From positions 310,001 through 374,000 of the forward strand of contig CANKYK010000001.1 of the NCBI GenBank assembly GCA_947488155.1: a stretch of DNA of 64,000 bases, written 5' to 3'. The stretch is from an uncultured Erythrobacter sp. (GTDB lineage: Bacteria > Pseudomonadota > Alphaproteobacteria > Sphingomonadales > Sphingomonadaceae). Below, piece after piece: positions 26,848 to 36,611 of the stretch. How positions within the stretch are numbered: the first letter of the stretch is position 1; every line of letters begins with the position of its first letter. A model generated the notes under the pieces. That model was not told the DNA's origin, did no database searches, and saw only the letters and a list, made by a program, of their open reading frames with translations. The position numbers and the translations under genes were made by a program.

Positions 26848-29190
26848 GTGCGACTAGCCAACGCCTCGGTCAAAATGCTGGGCAATGCTGCGCGTGGAAT
26901 CGCCTTCGTAGTGGCACTGATCATCGCCTCTCTGGCAACGCTAAGCGGGCTATCGGGTAATGCCGAGGAGACCCTGCGCGACAATCGTGACCAGTTGCGG
27001 ATCAGCGAAGCCACAGGCGAGATCGTCATTCTGGAAATCGATGGACGCTCAATCCAAGCGCTTGATCAATGGCCTTGGCCGCGCCGCCTCTACGCCGATG
27101 CCATTGTTGAATTGGATCGCTTGGGCGCTGAACAAATCGCCTTCGACGTTGATTTCTCATCACGTTCAACACCTGAGCAAGACACTCGTTTTGCTAGCGC
27201 GCTAAAGCAATTGGGAGGGTCAGTTGTCCTGCCAACCTTCCGACAGGAAAATCGGGCCAAAGAAGGCAAAGCTGTTACCGAAGCCCTACCTCTGCCTGAA
27301 TTTCGCAAACACGCGTTTCTTTCAGCCGTTAATGTGGTTCCAAACGCAGACGGACGCATTGAATTCTACCCCTATGGCGTTTCTACCAATGATGTCCCCC
27401 GCCCCTCAATCGCGAGCATGGTTGCGGAAGAACACGGGCGGATCGATCAGTATTTCCGCGTCGATCAGGCGATTGATCCCGACACCATAGCGAGGATTTC
27501 ATTCATCGACTTACTCGAGGGGAAAGTCGCGCATGAGCAAGTCCTTGGAAAACGCATCATGGTCGGCGCAACGGCGATTGAGCTAGGTGATCGCTATCCA
27601 ACCGCCCTTTTCGGCGTTCGGCCTGGTGTCGTTATTCAGGCGCAAGCCGCTGAAACTCTATTGCAAAATCGCATGCGCGGCGACGGCGGGCCGTGGTTGC
27701 CAATGGCCCTTACATCTATGGTGCTGGCATTGATGCTTCATACGCTTTCTCGTGGTCGCTCCCGAGTGGCCTTGGGCACAGTAATCATCGGAGCGGTGGC
27801 GACCGCGATTGCACTTACCTTCGATCAATTCGCACTGCCCTACATCCAGCTCGTTCCGATCATGATCTTGCTCGCTGGTTTTATCGGATTGCACCGACTG
27901 ATCACATCAGCGCTGAAACTGCGCCATGCGCGGCGCACGGACGGGGCCTCTGGCCTTCCCAATCGCCGCGCTCTGGAAATCGAACTTGCCGACCGGGCGC
28001 GGCAATCGATTGCAGTCGCCAGGATTGATGACTTCGATCAGATTGAAGCAATTGTCTCTGGCTCCGATCTTCCTCGCATCGAACGCAAGATTGCGAGGCG
28101 GCTGGCAGCGGTCGTACAATCAGATCAAGTGTTCCGGATCGATCGCGCGATGTTCGCGTGGTTTGTGTCGCAAGATCACACAGATGCTCTGGATGAGCAT
28201 TTTTCACTGGCACAATCTTGCTTCGTCACACCCTTCGAACTCGATGAAAAACGTCTGAAGATCAACGCTTTCTTCGGCAGTTCCCAAGGCTCAATTGCCG
28301 AAGCTGTGACGGCCGCAGAATATGCGCGCCGCCGCAGCATGAACTGGTCTTCCAACGCCCTCGGCCTTCAGGATGAAGCGCAGTTCCAGCAAAAAATTCT
28401 GGGTGAGCTTGATGAGGCGATGGAAAGCGGCGCCATTCACATCGTCTTCCAGCCAAAAATGCGGCTATCTGACAGAGCAATCTACGGCGCGGAATGTCTT
28501 GTACGCTGGCACAGCCCAACCCTGGGAAGCATCTCACCAGCTGACTTCATCCCTATCTTAGAGAACAAGGGGCAGGTCAGCGAGCTGACCAAGTTCGTCC
28601 TCGCCAAAGCGTTGGAGCGCAGCCGCGAAGCCAATGAAGCCGGACAACAGGTGCAATTGGCCGTCAACATTTCCGCGCAATTGCTGTCCGATGCCGCCTT
28701 CGTCGACAGCGCAATCGCGATGATGGAAGAGGCGCATGCCAAGGGTGCATCCGGAATCACTCTGGAAGTGACAGAGAGCGCGCCGTTGGCTGATCCGGAG
28801 CTGGCCAAAACCACGTTGAAGCGCCTTACCAATGCCGGTGCACGTATTTCCATCGATGATTACGGAACGGGTCAGGCAACGCTCAACTATTTGCAAGGCT
28901 TCCCAGCACAAGAGGTCAAACTCGACCAAAGCTTCGTACGCGACCTCGTGGCGAACCGCGCAGATCGGATTATGGTGCAATCCACGATCGATCTGGCCCA
29001 TGCGCTCTCGTTCGACATCGTTGCAGAGGGCGTTGAAGACGCAGCAACGATAGAGGCGCTCGCCGAGTTCGGGTGTGACTATGTGCAGGGCTGGGAAATC
29101 GGCAAACCGATGGACTGGACCGAGTTTGTCGAGTTTCTTAAGGTCTCTGCCGAACCTCAAACGCAGTCAGCTAAAACCGCAGCCGCATAA
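26848..29190 (+). CDS. CHASE2 - degenerate GGDEF - EAL membrane protein (probable c-di-GMP phosphodiesterase)
   Basis: The 780-residue protein starts at a GTG after TTGGAG. An N-terminal transmembrane helix leads into a CHASE2 extracellular sensor (core EIDGRSIQALDQWPWPRRLYA). Three hydrophobic helices follow at about residues 285-355. The GGDEF domain is degenerate: where the GG(D/E)EF loop should be there is FRIDRAMFAWF. The EAL domain is intact in its metal and catalytic positions: AECLVRW (Glu549), NISAQLL, EVTES, SIDDYGTG, VKLDQSFVRDL, AEGVED and QGWEIG. It should therefore hydrolyse c-di-GMP in response to an envelope signal. CHASE2 genes next to FecR-domain genes suggest a shared sensory unit. 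Confidence 0.92.
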   Translation: MRLANASVKMLGNAARGIAFVVALIIASLATLSGLSGNAEETLRDNRDQLRISEATGEIVILEIDGRSIQALDQWPWPRRLYADAIVELDRLGAEQIAFDVDFSSRSTPEQDTRFASALKQLGGSVVLPTFRQENRAKEGKAVTEALPLPEFRKHAFLSAVNVVPNADGRIEFYPYGVSTNDVPRPSIASMVAEEHGRIDQYFRVDQAIDPDTIARISFIDLLEGKVAHEQVLGKRIMVGATAIELGDRYPTALFGVRPGVVIQAQAAETLLQNRMRGDGGPWLPMALTSMVLALMLHTLSRGRSRVALGTVIIGAVATAIALTFDQFALPYIQLVPIMILLAGFIGLHRLITSALKLRHARRTDGASGLPNRRALEIELADRARQSIAVARIDDFDQIEAIVSGSDLPRIERKIARRLAAVVQSDQVFRIDRAMFAWFVSQDHTDALDEHFSLAQSCFVTPFELDEKRLKINAFFGSSQGSIAEAVTAAEYARRRSMNWSSNALGLQDEAQFQQKILGELDEAMESGAIHIVFQPKMRLSDRAIYGAECLVRWHSPTLGSISPADFIPILENKGQVSELTKFVLAKALERSREANEAGQQVQLAVNISAQLLSDAAFVDSAIAMMEEAHAKGASGITLEVTESAPLADPELAKTTLKRLTNAGARISIDDYGTGQATLNYLQGFPAQEVKLDQSFVRDLVANRADRIMVQSTIDLAHALSFDIVAEGVEDAATIEALAEFGCDYVQGWEIGKPMDWTEFVEFLKVSAEPQTQSAKTAAA

Positions 29191-29195
29191 ATGGT

Positions 29196-31157
29196 CTACG
29201 CCTTCTCCAAGGCGCTTTTCAGATCATCCAGATACGGCTCAAACGGCTTCCAGGCGCCCTGCCCTTTGCGATTGATCGGCTGGCGCACCTGCTCGCTACT
29301 GGCGGTACGCACCGCACGATCTGTCTTGTGAAAGTTGAGACAGGCCTCCTCAAACGGCAGGCCCAGATAATCGAGCATCCGCCGCGTCTGCCCTTCGAGA
29401 TCATCGAGCACATCTTCATGCTGCACGCGCAGCACCTTACCTGGCAAAACTGTGTCCCAGTGCTCCATTAGCGCGGCGTAGTCAGAGTAGTAGCGGCCAA
29501 CCTCAGTCAACCCATAGGTGAACTCCTGCCCCTCGGCGAACAGTTGCTTAAAGCCGGAGAAGCAACAATCCATCGGATCGCGGCGGGCATCAATAATCTT
29601 AGCGTGGGGCAGTATCAGATGAATCAGACCAATATGCCGGAAATTGTTGGGCATCTTGTCGATGAAGAACGGCGCGCCTTGCCGGTGAACACGGGTGTTG
29701 TTGATGAAATCCTCGCCAAACTTCACCAATTGCTCGTCGCTCAAATCATGCAGCACCGCTGGATAAAGCGATTGCCCAGCCTTTCGCCCGCGCAGCCTGT
29801 GCGCGAGCGCGAGAATATCAGGCAATTCAAGCGTTCCATCGACCTGACTGTGGCTAGCCAAAATTTGCTCAAGCAGTGTTGATCCAGCCCGCGGCAGGCC
29901 AAGAATAAAGATCGGGTCCGGCGCATCGTGGCCTGCGCTACCATGTTTCTCGAACAGTTCAGCGTTGCACAGTTCGCGCTGCTTCGCCAGCTCAGCGGTC
30001 ATTGCATCGGCGCTATAGCGGGTCTGAGCGCGTTTCAGGTCATTGCCCCGCGCATAGGCGGCAAAACTGGCCGTATAATCGCCACGATCCTCATGCGCTT
30101 TGCCCAGAGCAAAGGACAGGTGAACCCGGTCCATAAAGGCTAAATCCGGACGAGAGACCTGCTCGCTCATGGCATTCAGTTCATCATCACTGAACTGGTA
30201 AGTCTTCAAATTGGCGAGCGCATAATAGGCATCGCCATGATCCGCCTTGGCCGCAATGGCCGCGCGATATCTCGAAATCGCATCCTCACTGCGCCCCTTG
30301 GTTTTGAGCGCATGGCCCATGCTGGTCAGCGTTGCGGGATCATGGGGGAGCTTCGCGAGCACCGCTTCGAACAGCTCGAATGCTCGGTCAAAATCGCCTG
30401 TCTGCATGCTTTCAATGGCAAGGCGTGATTGGAACAGCGGGTTGTCAGGGTCACCGGCATGGAGCGCGTCCGCTTCTTCTCGCGCGCGCTCAAACTTTTG
30501 CCGGCGGCGAAGCACATCGACATAGTCCAACCTAAGCTGGATATTGTCTGGCTCAAACGTCACCGCGCTTTCTAGCAAAAATTCCGCATCATCCAGAATA
30601 CCAAGTTCGAGACCGATCTTGGCGAGCAGCCGCATCCCCTCAACATTGCGGGGGTTTGAACGCAGGAAGTATCGACAGATCTCCTCCGCGCGCAGCACGC
30701 GCCCTTCCGCCAAATGGTTGGTCACTGCGATCAGTTCGCGCGGCAGAGTGGCGAGCCTTTGCTGCTGAGCGCTCGCAGCAGCAGCTTCTGCGGCGCGCCC
30801 TGCCCCGCTGGCGATGCGCGCTTGTTCGCGCCAACTGGCCTCAAGCGCTGGATTAAACCGGGTGGCGCGAGCAAAGGCGACAAGCGCATTTTCACTCTCA
30901 CCTTGAGCGAGCGCCAGATGCCCCTCTTCTTGCCAAGCCCGGCCATATTCTGGCATCGCGGCATGCAGTTTTCCCAGGTGGCCTGCTGCATCATCCAGCC
31001 GCCCAAGGTATCGGCATGCAACCGCAGCCAGGTACAGCGCCTCGCCATCGTCAGGCTTATCAGCAAGCACAGAGTTCGCCTGCGCCAGCCCCTCTTCAAA
31101 GCGGCCCTGTTGCAGCGCCTCCTGCGCAGTTTTCAACAGCTCTTCGCGTGTCGCCAT
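29196..31157 (-). CDS. TPR-repeat sulfotransferase
   Basis: The 653-residue protein consists of N-terminal tetratricopeptide repeats (residues about 1-360) followed by a sulfotransferase domain. The PAPS-binding 5-prime loop is DPIFILGLPRAGSTLLEQIL at about residues 410-430, and the later FIDKMPNNFRHIGLIH and DARRDPMDCCFSGFKQLF give the 3-prime phosphate contacts. It would transfer sulfate from PAPS to an unknown acceptor. TPR-sulfotransferases of this design are common in sphingomonads. It ends five bases after the convergent CHASE2 gene and lies downstream of a TonB-dependent receptor on the same strand (111 bases). Confidence 0.9.
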   Translation of the reverse strand: MATREELLKTAQEALQQGRFEEGLAQANSVLADKPDDGEALYLAAVACRYLGRLDDAAGHLGKLHAAMPEYGRAWQEEGHLALAQGESENALVAFARATRFNPALEASWREQARIASGAGRAAEAAAASAQQQRLATLPRELIAVTNHLAEGRVLRAEEICRYFLRSNPRNVEGMRLLAKIGLELGILDDAEFLLESAVTFEPDNIQLRLDYVDVLRRRQKFERAREEADALHAGDPDNPLFQSRLAIESMQTGDFDRAFELFEAVLAKLPHDPATLTSMGHALKTKGRSEDAISRYRAAIAAKADHGDAYYALANLKTYQFSDDELNAMSEQVSRPDLAFMDRVHLSFALGKAHEDRGDYTASFAAYARGNDLKRAQTRYSADAMTAELAKQRELCNAELFEKHGSAGHDAPDPIFILGLPRAGSTLLEQILASHSQVDGTLELPDILALAHRLRGRKAGQSLYPAVLHDLSDEQLVKFGEDFINNTRVHRQGAPFFIDKMPNNFRHIGLIHLILPHAKIIDARRDPMDCCFSGFKQLFAEGQEFTYGLTEVGRYYSDYAALMEHWDTVLPGKVLRVQHEDVLDDLEGQTRRMLDYLGLPFEEACLNFHKTDRAVRTASSEQVRQPINRKGQGAWKPFEPYLDDLKSALEKA

Positions 31158-31268
31158 TTCACCGCCTTACAAATCCTGTCCGCATAAGCCTAGCGCCCAA
31201 AACAACAGCGGCGGAAATGAACCCACTAAGATCCATTCCCGCCGCATTGTCTTGCCGATCTTGTAAGA

Positions 31269-33911
31269 TCAATAGTCGTAGGAAATCCGCATTCCGACCG
31301 TCAATGGACGATTGGTGGTGATGCGAGCCCGATCGTTGATGAAGTTGCCCGAAATCTCGGCGCGCTCATCGAACAGGTTCTCGCCATAGATCTCAAACTT
31401 CCAATTGTCCGAGGTTACGCCTGCAGCCAGATCAACCAACGTGTAGCTGTCGAGCTCAAGCTTGTTGATCTCGATAATGTCGGTCAGCTTCGAGGCTGAA
31501 TGGCTAACTTGAGGCTGAATATAAGCACCCAGAGTTTCACTCAGATCCCATTCGTAGCGGACCCGCAAATTGCCCTGGAACGACGGCGCGAAGGCAAGGT
31601 TTGTTCCCGCAACCACATCATCAGTCGGCGTGAGAACCTCGGTAATCTCGGTATCGAGCACTGAGAAGGCACCGGCAATTGTCAGGCCTGGTGCCGCGTA
31701 CGGAGCGATCGTGAAGTCCGCTTCCAAACCATAGATTTCTGCATTGGCAGCATTGTCTGAGAAGAACAGATTGGTGATGCTCGGATCGAAGATTGTCGTC
31801 TGCAGATTGCTGATGTCGACATAAAACGCGCTACCGTTGAAGCGCAACTGGCCGTCAATCAGATCGAGTTTCCAACCCAGCTCATAGTTTTGAACCTCAT
31901 CGGTCTCGAGTTCAAAAGGAACCGTAAAGCCATTGGCACCCTGCGCGCCGCCAGGACGGTTAAGCAGACCCGGACGGAAGCCTTCCGAATAGGTCGCATA
32001 GAACAGCATGTCTTCGTTCGGCGTCACGTTCAGTGTACCTTTGAAGATGGTGCCGCTGGTCTTAGCGACGTCAGGCGCTTGAAGTGCGTTGAACACTTGC
32101 GTTGCCTGAGCGGTGCTCAGGCCAGCCGCTTCAATATCGGCAATGCTATCGCCCAAAGTGAAGGTTTGGCGCAAAGCCGGATCACACGAAGCGATGAAGG
32201 TGAACTGCCCATCGCCATCATACAGGTCGTTGATATTGGTGCCGAATGCATTCTGGTCGGTTCCGCCCGAATTACAGAACGAGCCGTTGGCACTGCCTTC
32301 AAAATCAACTTCGACGTCATAGTAGCGTGCGCCAAATGTCGCAGTCAGCAGATCTGGAACGAGATCAAAGCTAGCTTCACCAAAGATGCCAAATTGCTCG
32401 TCAGTCCGGCGAATGTCATTGCGGAAGATCGTGCTCGCTGGAAACGGACCTTCTTCAGTAATGAAGCCATCTTGCGGGAAGTTAGGCGCGAATGGACCAA
32501 ACGGCTGAGCCAGCACATTGCCCGGATAGGCAAAATCGTTGCGCTCTTGCAGTTCGAGATCGGAGTAGAACCCACCTGCCGTAACGCGCCAGCGATTTTC
32601 CGCCGGAGTGCTGAAGCGTAGTTCTTGTGTGAACACAGTGGTGTTGCTGTCCGAGGTGACAAACAGGTTGGGCGCCTGGCACGTACCACTTGGCGCAGCA
32701 GCGCCGGGATAGCTAACCGAACCGTCACAAATGTAATACGGCAGATACTGACCGACGAACAGATAGTCGGAATAATCGACCCGCTGTTCGGTTTCCCGGT
32801 CGGTGTAGGCCCCGGTGTAGACGATATCGAGCATCGCCAAACGACCTTCGACCGTCCAACTGGTGTTCGAGAAATTGTCTTCTAGTCGATCTTCTTCAAA
32901 ACGCTGGATCTCGAGATTATCAAGGCCCAGATCTGGGTCCGCGAAGAACACGCCGTCAGATTCAACGCTCTGGCGGGTGTGCGACAAGGTGACTTTCCAG
33001 TCAGGTGTCACTTCCCACAAAGCGCTCGCGCGGAAGCCGGAATATTGCGTGTCGTTGAAATTGTCCTCGACCAGGCCAGCATTATCGGCGTCGATGAAGG
33101 TGACCGCAGACAGATCAGCGCCCGCCTGGAAACCGCCGCGATTGGCGTTTACCGGTACACCGTTTGATCGGACCGTTCCCGATGGACGGAAACGCGCGCT
33201 TTCGCTGACGTTGCGAGTGCCTGCGACATTGTCGATATAGCCACCTTGATCATCAAGGAACACCACGCCGCGCAGGGCAAACGTGTCAGTCACAGGCACA
33301 TTGACCATCGCCTCGGCTTTGTAGCTCGCCTCACCGCCCTTGGTGAAAGACACACCGCCAGAGAACCCAGCGTCAAAGCCACTCAGGTCTGGTTTGTTGG
33401 TGATCAAACGGACAACGCCAGCTTGCGAGCTTGCACCGAACAGAGTGCCTTGCGGGCCGGAGAGCACTTCGATGCGCTCAAGGTCAGCGGCGTAAACGTC
33501 TAGGTTACGGCCCGGCTGCGCAAGCGGCTGCTCATCGAGATACAGCGCAACGTTGGGAGCAAGGCCTGCGACACCAGCAACCGAGAGGTTTGGCGTGGTT
33601 GATGCAAGACCGCGAATGTAGATCGTGCTTTGGCCTGGGCCGCTGCCACCGGCGGTAACTGTCGGTAGCTGATCGAGGTAATCTTCGAACGTATCTATGT
33701 TCAGCTCATCGAGCTGCTCTTCACCAATGGCAGAAACCGATACCGGCACATCCTGCAAATCTTCACTGCGCTTTTGCGCGGTCACAACGATCGTTGGAAC
33801 CCCGCCGCGCGCTTCTTCTGCTTCACCTGTCGGCGCATCTTGTGCGACCGCTGGTGATGCGACAGCAATTGCCAGCGCACTCACTGAGGCGCGCCTTGCG
33901 AACTTAACCAT
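31269..33911 (-). CDS. TonB-dependent receptor
   Basis: The 880-residue outer-membrane protein has a signal peptide (ending ASPAVAQ) and a TonB box-like IVVTAQKRSEDLQDVPVSV. The plug domain contains the IYIRGL and DLERIEVLSGPQGTLFGA motifs, and the 22-strand barrel ends in aromatic residues (MRISYDY). It belongs to the large sphingomonad class of TBDTs, and its ligand cannot be inferred from sequence. It lacks the N-terminal STN signalling domain seen in the receptor at 36.6-39.9 kb. It may be co-transcribed with the downstream TPR-sulfotransferase. Confidence 0.93.
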   Translation of the reverse strand: MVKFARRASVSALAIAVASPAVAQDAPTGEAEEARGGVPTIVVTAQKRSEDLQDVPVSVSAIGEEQLDELNIDTFEDYLDQLPTVTAGGSGPGQSTIYIRGLASTTPNLSVAGVAGLAPNVALYLDEQPLAQPGRNLDVYAADLERIEVLSGPQGTLFGASSQAGVVRLITNKPDLSGFDAGFSGGVSFTKGGEASYKAEAMVNVPVTDTFALRGVVFLDDQGGYIDNVAGTRNVSESARFRPSGTVRSNGVPVNANRGGFQAGADLSAVTFIDADNAGLVEDNFNDTQYSGFRASALWEVTPDWKVTLSHTRQSVESDGVFFADPDLGLDNLEIQRFEEDRLEDNFSNTSWTVEGRLAMLDIVYTGAYTDRETEQRVDYSDYLFVGQYLPYYICDGSVSYPGAAAPSGTCQAPNLFVTSDSNTTVFTQELRFSTPAENRWRVTAGGFYSDLELQERNDFAYPGNVLAQPFGPFAPNFPQDGFITEEGPFPASTIFRNDIRRTDEQFGIFGEASFDLVPDLLTATFGARYYDVEVDFEGSANGSFCNSGGTDQNAFGTNINDLYDGDGQFTFIASCDPALRQTFTLGDSIADIEAAGLSTAQATQVFNALQAPDVAKTSGTIFKGTLNVTPNEDMLFYATYSEGFRPGLLNRPGGAQGANGFTVPFELETDEVQNYELGWKLDLIDGQLRFNGSAFYVDISNLQTTIFDPSITNLFFSDNAANAEIYGLEADFTIAPYAAPGLTIAGAFSVLDTEITEVLTPTDDVVAGTNLAFAPSFQGNLRVRYEWDLSETLGAYIQPQVSHSASKLTDIIEINKLELDSYTLVDLAAGVTSDNWKFEIYGENLFDERAEISGNFINDRARITTNRPLTVGMRISYDY

Positions 33912-34263
33912 TATGCTTGTCCCCTATAGACATTAGGTGACCCGCGATGCCCGAACGGGCCGCTGAGTCAGTAAAATAGCGCAATCAGAAAGACTTCGCG
34001 CTCTTGAAAGGGCAGGTAACAAGCGATCCATGGCCCGGCCACAGCTAGAGACCAAATTTTGGGGACTTAGAAAAGTCATGTTGCAAAATAACAACATTAG
34101 CAAATATAGAATGAATTTTGCGAAATAAGAAATACATACTTATAGATATAAGTTTTTTATTCTTAGATTTTCAGAATTATACTCTGCCTTTGTATTCAAC
34201 TTTTCCAAGTTATGGCAAATATCGAAAATTTTACTCTCAACGGCAATCGATCTATAAGGCAAG
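33912..34263. other. Intergenic region between TonB-dependent receptor and BCCT carrier
   Basis: This 352-base stretch has no convincing gene. Its right half (about 34070-34260) is much more AT-rich than its surroundings, with many short A/T runs, and lies downstream of the BCCT stop on that strand. The left part is the likely promoter region of the minus-strand TonB-dependent receptor. No tRNA, IS end or clear terminator hairpin was found. Confidence 0.5.
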
Positions 34264-36063
34264 TTATTCTTTTGCCATTACTTTCTCATTCCATTCTTCG
34301 CATGCTTCCGCAGTAGTGGGTACGCCGTGGTGTTTGCGCACAACGTCAAACACGATCGCCTTCACGATAGAGACCATCATCAACAGAACCACAAATGAGA
34401 ACGGCAATGCGCCGATGATCATAGTGATACGGATAGCCTCTATCCCGCCCAGGATCAGCATGGATCCAACGACGAATGCCAACGCAATGCCCCAGAAAAA
34501 GATATGATAGCGGCGCGAACCCTCGTCTTCACCCGCACCATTGATCGTGTTGACGATAAGAATCGCACTGTCAGCCGATGTGATAAGGTATGTCATCAGC
34601 AGCACGACGACCAAGCCCGAGACAAGCAGCGCAACTCCATCGCCAAGCATAACGGCCAAAGTCGCATAGAGCTGATCCGCCATAGGAACCGCCAAGATAG
34701 CTCCACCCGCAGCGCCGCTAAGTTCCAGATCAATGGCAGTGCCGCCCACCAGCGCCATCCACACAAAGCACATGAGCGAAGGCACCATCGCTACCCCGAA
34801 CACATATTCGCGAAGGGTTCGTCCACGCGAGATCCGTGCGATGAACATGCCCACAAACGGCGCAAAGGCGATCCACCATGCCCAATAAGAAACAGACCAG
34901 CCCAACTGCCAAGAGACCAGAGCATCGCCCACTTCGCTGCCATCGGAGATGAAGCGTGCTAGAGATTGCTGCGGCAGGGTGATGACATAATCCCAGGTCG
35001 CAACGCCAAGCAGCTTAAGCCCATACAGTCCCGACCCTACGGTCGCGAACAACGCCAAGAGGGCAAAAGACAGCCCCATGTTAAGGTTAGAAAGCCATTT
35101 GATCCCACGCCCAACCCCGGACAATGCACTGACCGTAGAAGCTCCAACCAGCACCAATAGCGCGGTTATGATACCAGCATTTGATGCGGCAAGCGCCCCA
35201 TCATCCCCGGCCGTCATGAGCCAGCCGCCCATGCCAATTCGGTAAAGGCCAGCAACGAATTGCTCGACACCGAAACCGAGCGTGTAGGCCACCCCCAATA
35301 TGGTGGCGACCACCGCCACAACATCGACGATATGGCCCGCTGGACCTGACATGACCTTACCAAACAAGGGCGCGAGGCTAGACCGGATTGTAAGCGGCAG
35401 ATCCCGCCGATGCGCGACATAGGCAATGCCCAACCCCACCAAGGCATAGGTGCACCACGCCCCGAAACCCCAATGCAGGAAGGTGTACAGATAGGCGGGA
35501 CGCACCGCTTCCTCCGTCAGCGGCTCCATCTGGCCGCGTATAATATCAGGATTGTTGGCAAAGTGTGCCAACGGTTCTCCGGTGGAGAAAGTGAGCATCC
35601 CAATGCCGATGCCCGCACCAAACAGCATGGCAAACCAGGAGAAGCGCGAAAATTCAGGCTTTTCATCCGGCGCCCCCAACCGCAGACCGCCCGATTGCGG
35701 GATCAGCGCCAGCAACGTGCACACCACTACTAGGGCGGCAACGAGATAGATGTACCAGCCGCCAAACAACGAGATAATCGATGTGTTGGCTGCACCTAAG
35801 GTCTCCAGCGCGTTTACCGGAAAAAAAATCGCCCACATGATGATAAAGGAGACGATAATCTTGGACGGGATCGTCACCGCCCTACTAAAGCCATCGTAGA
35901 AGCCGCTGTCGTGTATCCCAATTGGCAGATCAACAAGTGGAGGCGCAATCGGCGCGCTGGTTGGCGCGCTCGTGCCGCTGACGGTATCGTTATGGATAAT
36001 TATCTCCCCGACGCAGGCCCGGCCAAACTCGAAACAATGGGCCTCTGCGCGAGATACGATCAT
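34264..36063 (-). CDS. BCCT-family betaine/choline/carnitine transporter
   Basis: The 599-residue inner-membrane carrier has about 12 transmembrane helices and the BCCT hallmarks: HWGFGAWCTYALVGLGIAY in the middle and the signature SYWAWWIAFAPFVGMFIARI followed by SRGRTLREYVFG. These sodium- or proton-coupled carriers import betaine, choline, carnitine or DMSP for osmoprotection or catabolism. The long cytoplasmic N-terminus (about 70 residues) makes the start uncertain, but no later ATG precedes the first helix. No betaine-synthesis genes are adjacent, so the substrate is undetermined. Confidence 0.92.
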   Translation of the reverse strand: MIVSRAEAHCFEFGRACVGEIIIHNDTVSGTSAPTSAPIAPPLVDLPIGIHDSGFYDGFSRAVTIPSKIIVSFIIMWAIFFPVNALETLGAANTSIISLFGGWYIYLVAALVVVCTLLALIPQSGGLRLGAPDEKPEFSRFSWFAMLFGAGIGIGMLTFSTGEPLAHFANNPDIIRGQMEPLTEEAVRPAYLYTFLHWGFGAWCTYALVGLGIAYVAHRRDLPLTIRSSLAPLFGKVMSGPAGHIVDVVAVVATILGVAYTLGFGVEQFVAGLYRIGMGGWLMTAGDDGALAASNAGIITALLVLVGASTVSALSGVGRGIKWLSNLNMGLSFALLALFATVGSGLYGLKLLGVATWDYVITLPQQSLARFISDGSEVGDALVSWQLGWSVSYWAWWIAFAPFVGMFIARISRGRTLREYVFGVAMVPSLMCFVWMALVGGTAIDLELSGAAGGAILAVPMADQLYATLAVMLGDGVALLVSGLVVVLLMTYLITSADSAILIVNTINGAGEDEGSRRYHIFFWGIALAFVVGSMLILGGIEAIRITMIIGALPFSFVVLLMMVSIVKAIVFDVVRKHHGVPTTAEACEEWNEKVMAKE

Positions 36064-36309
36064 AGGTTAGCCGCCGCACATTGCAAATCTGGCGGATTGG
36101 ACCTTTATGAATACGCCCACACTAATTTTGACGCTAGCGCTGGCAACGCGCCTACATACGGCTTCGGTCAAGAGCGCGTCTACGCTAGACCAACTGCATG
36201 TTGGCCGGCGAAATATAGCGACGGTACCCAATCAGAGTTGTGACCTTTGATCGAATGAACGCGCGGTGCCAGCACCGATGTTCGAAGCCGTTCTATGTGC
36301 TCGCTCGCC

Positions 36310-36495
36310 GCTTAACATCCGCTCTAAACAACAGCCCTAACGGTCCCACCAACCGAACAGCCTCGTAGCAAATGTCGATCACGCGTTAGAGCGGCAGATC
36401 TTCTGCGTTCCGTAAGCCCAATGAGGACTCGACATACACCATAACGATCAGATGGATGACCAGGACACTGAATCTAAGCGCTTGAAAGGACAAAC
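36310..36495 (-). pseudogene. Relic of an IS6-family transposase (N-terminal part)
   Basis: On the minus strand this stretch can be aligned base by base with the N-terminal part of the complete transposase at 62448-63164. It still reads LVIHLIVMVYVESSLGLRNAEDLP and then a TAA codon before RVIDI, against VIRLVVMMYVRFPLSLRNVEDLLFERGIDI in the intact copy. A frameshift is needed to join the upstream CPFKRLDS part. It is therefore an old, inactive copy of the same or a close element. The outer ends of the relic are approximate. The rest of the 548-base gap (36064-36309 and 36530-36611) shows nothing else I can name. Confidence 0.78.
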
Positions 36496-36502
36496 AAGCC
36501 TG

Positions 36503-36528
36503 TAGGGTCAGGGCATACCCTGACCCTA
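36503..36528. terminator. Perfect 11-bp hairpin, possible terminator
   Basis: The arms tagggtcaggg and ccctgacccta pair perfectly around a 4-base loop. On the plus strand a CTTTTT run follows about ten bases later; on the minus strand it lies about 85 bases after the stop of the STN-type receptor gene. It may end that receptor transcript, although the U-run is poor on the minus strand. Confidence 0.5.
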
Positions 36529-36611
36529 TCCAGACATCCTTTTTCTGTTTGAGACCGGGCTAACCCGACCTCTTACAAAAGATCAGCGCTTCGTCGGCGC
36601 ACGGAACGCCG

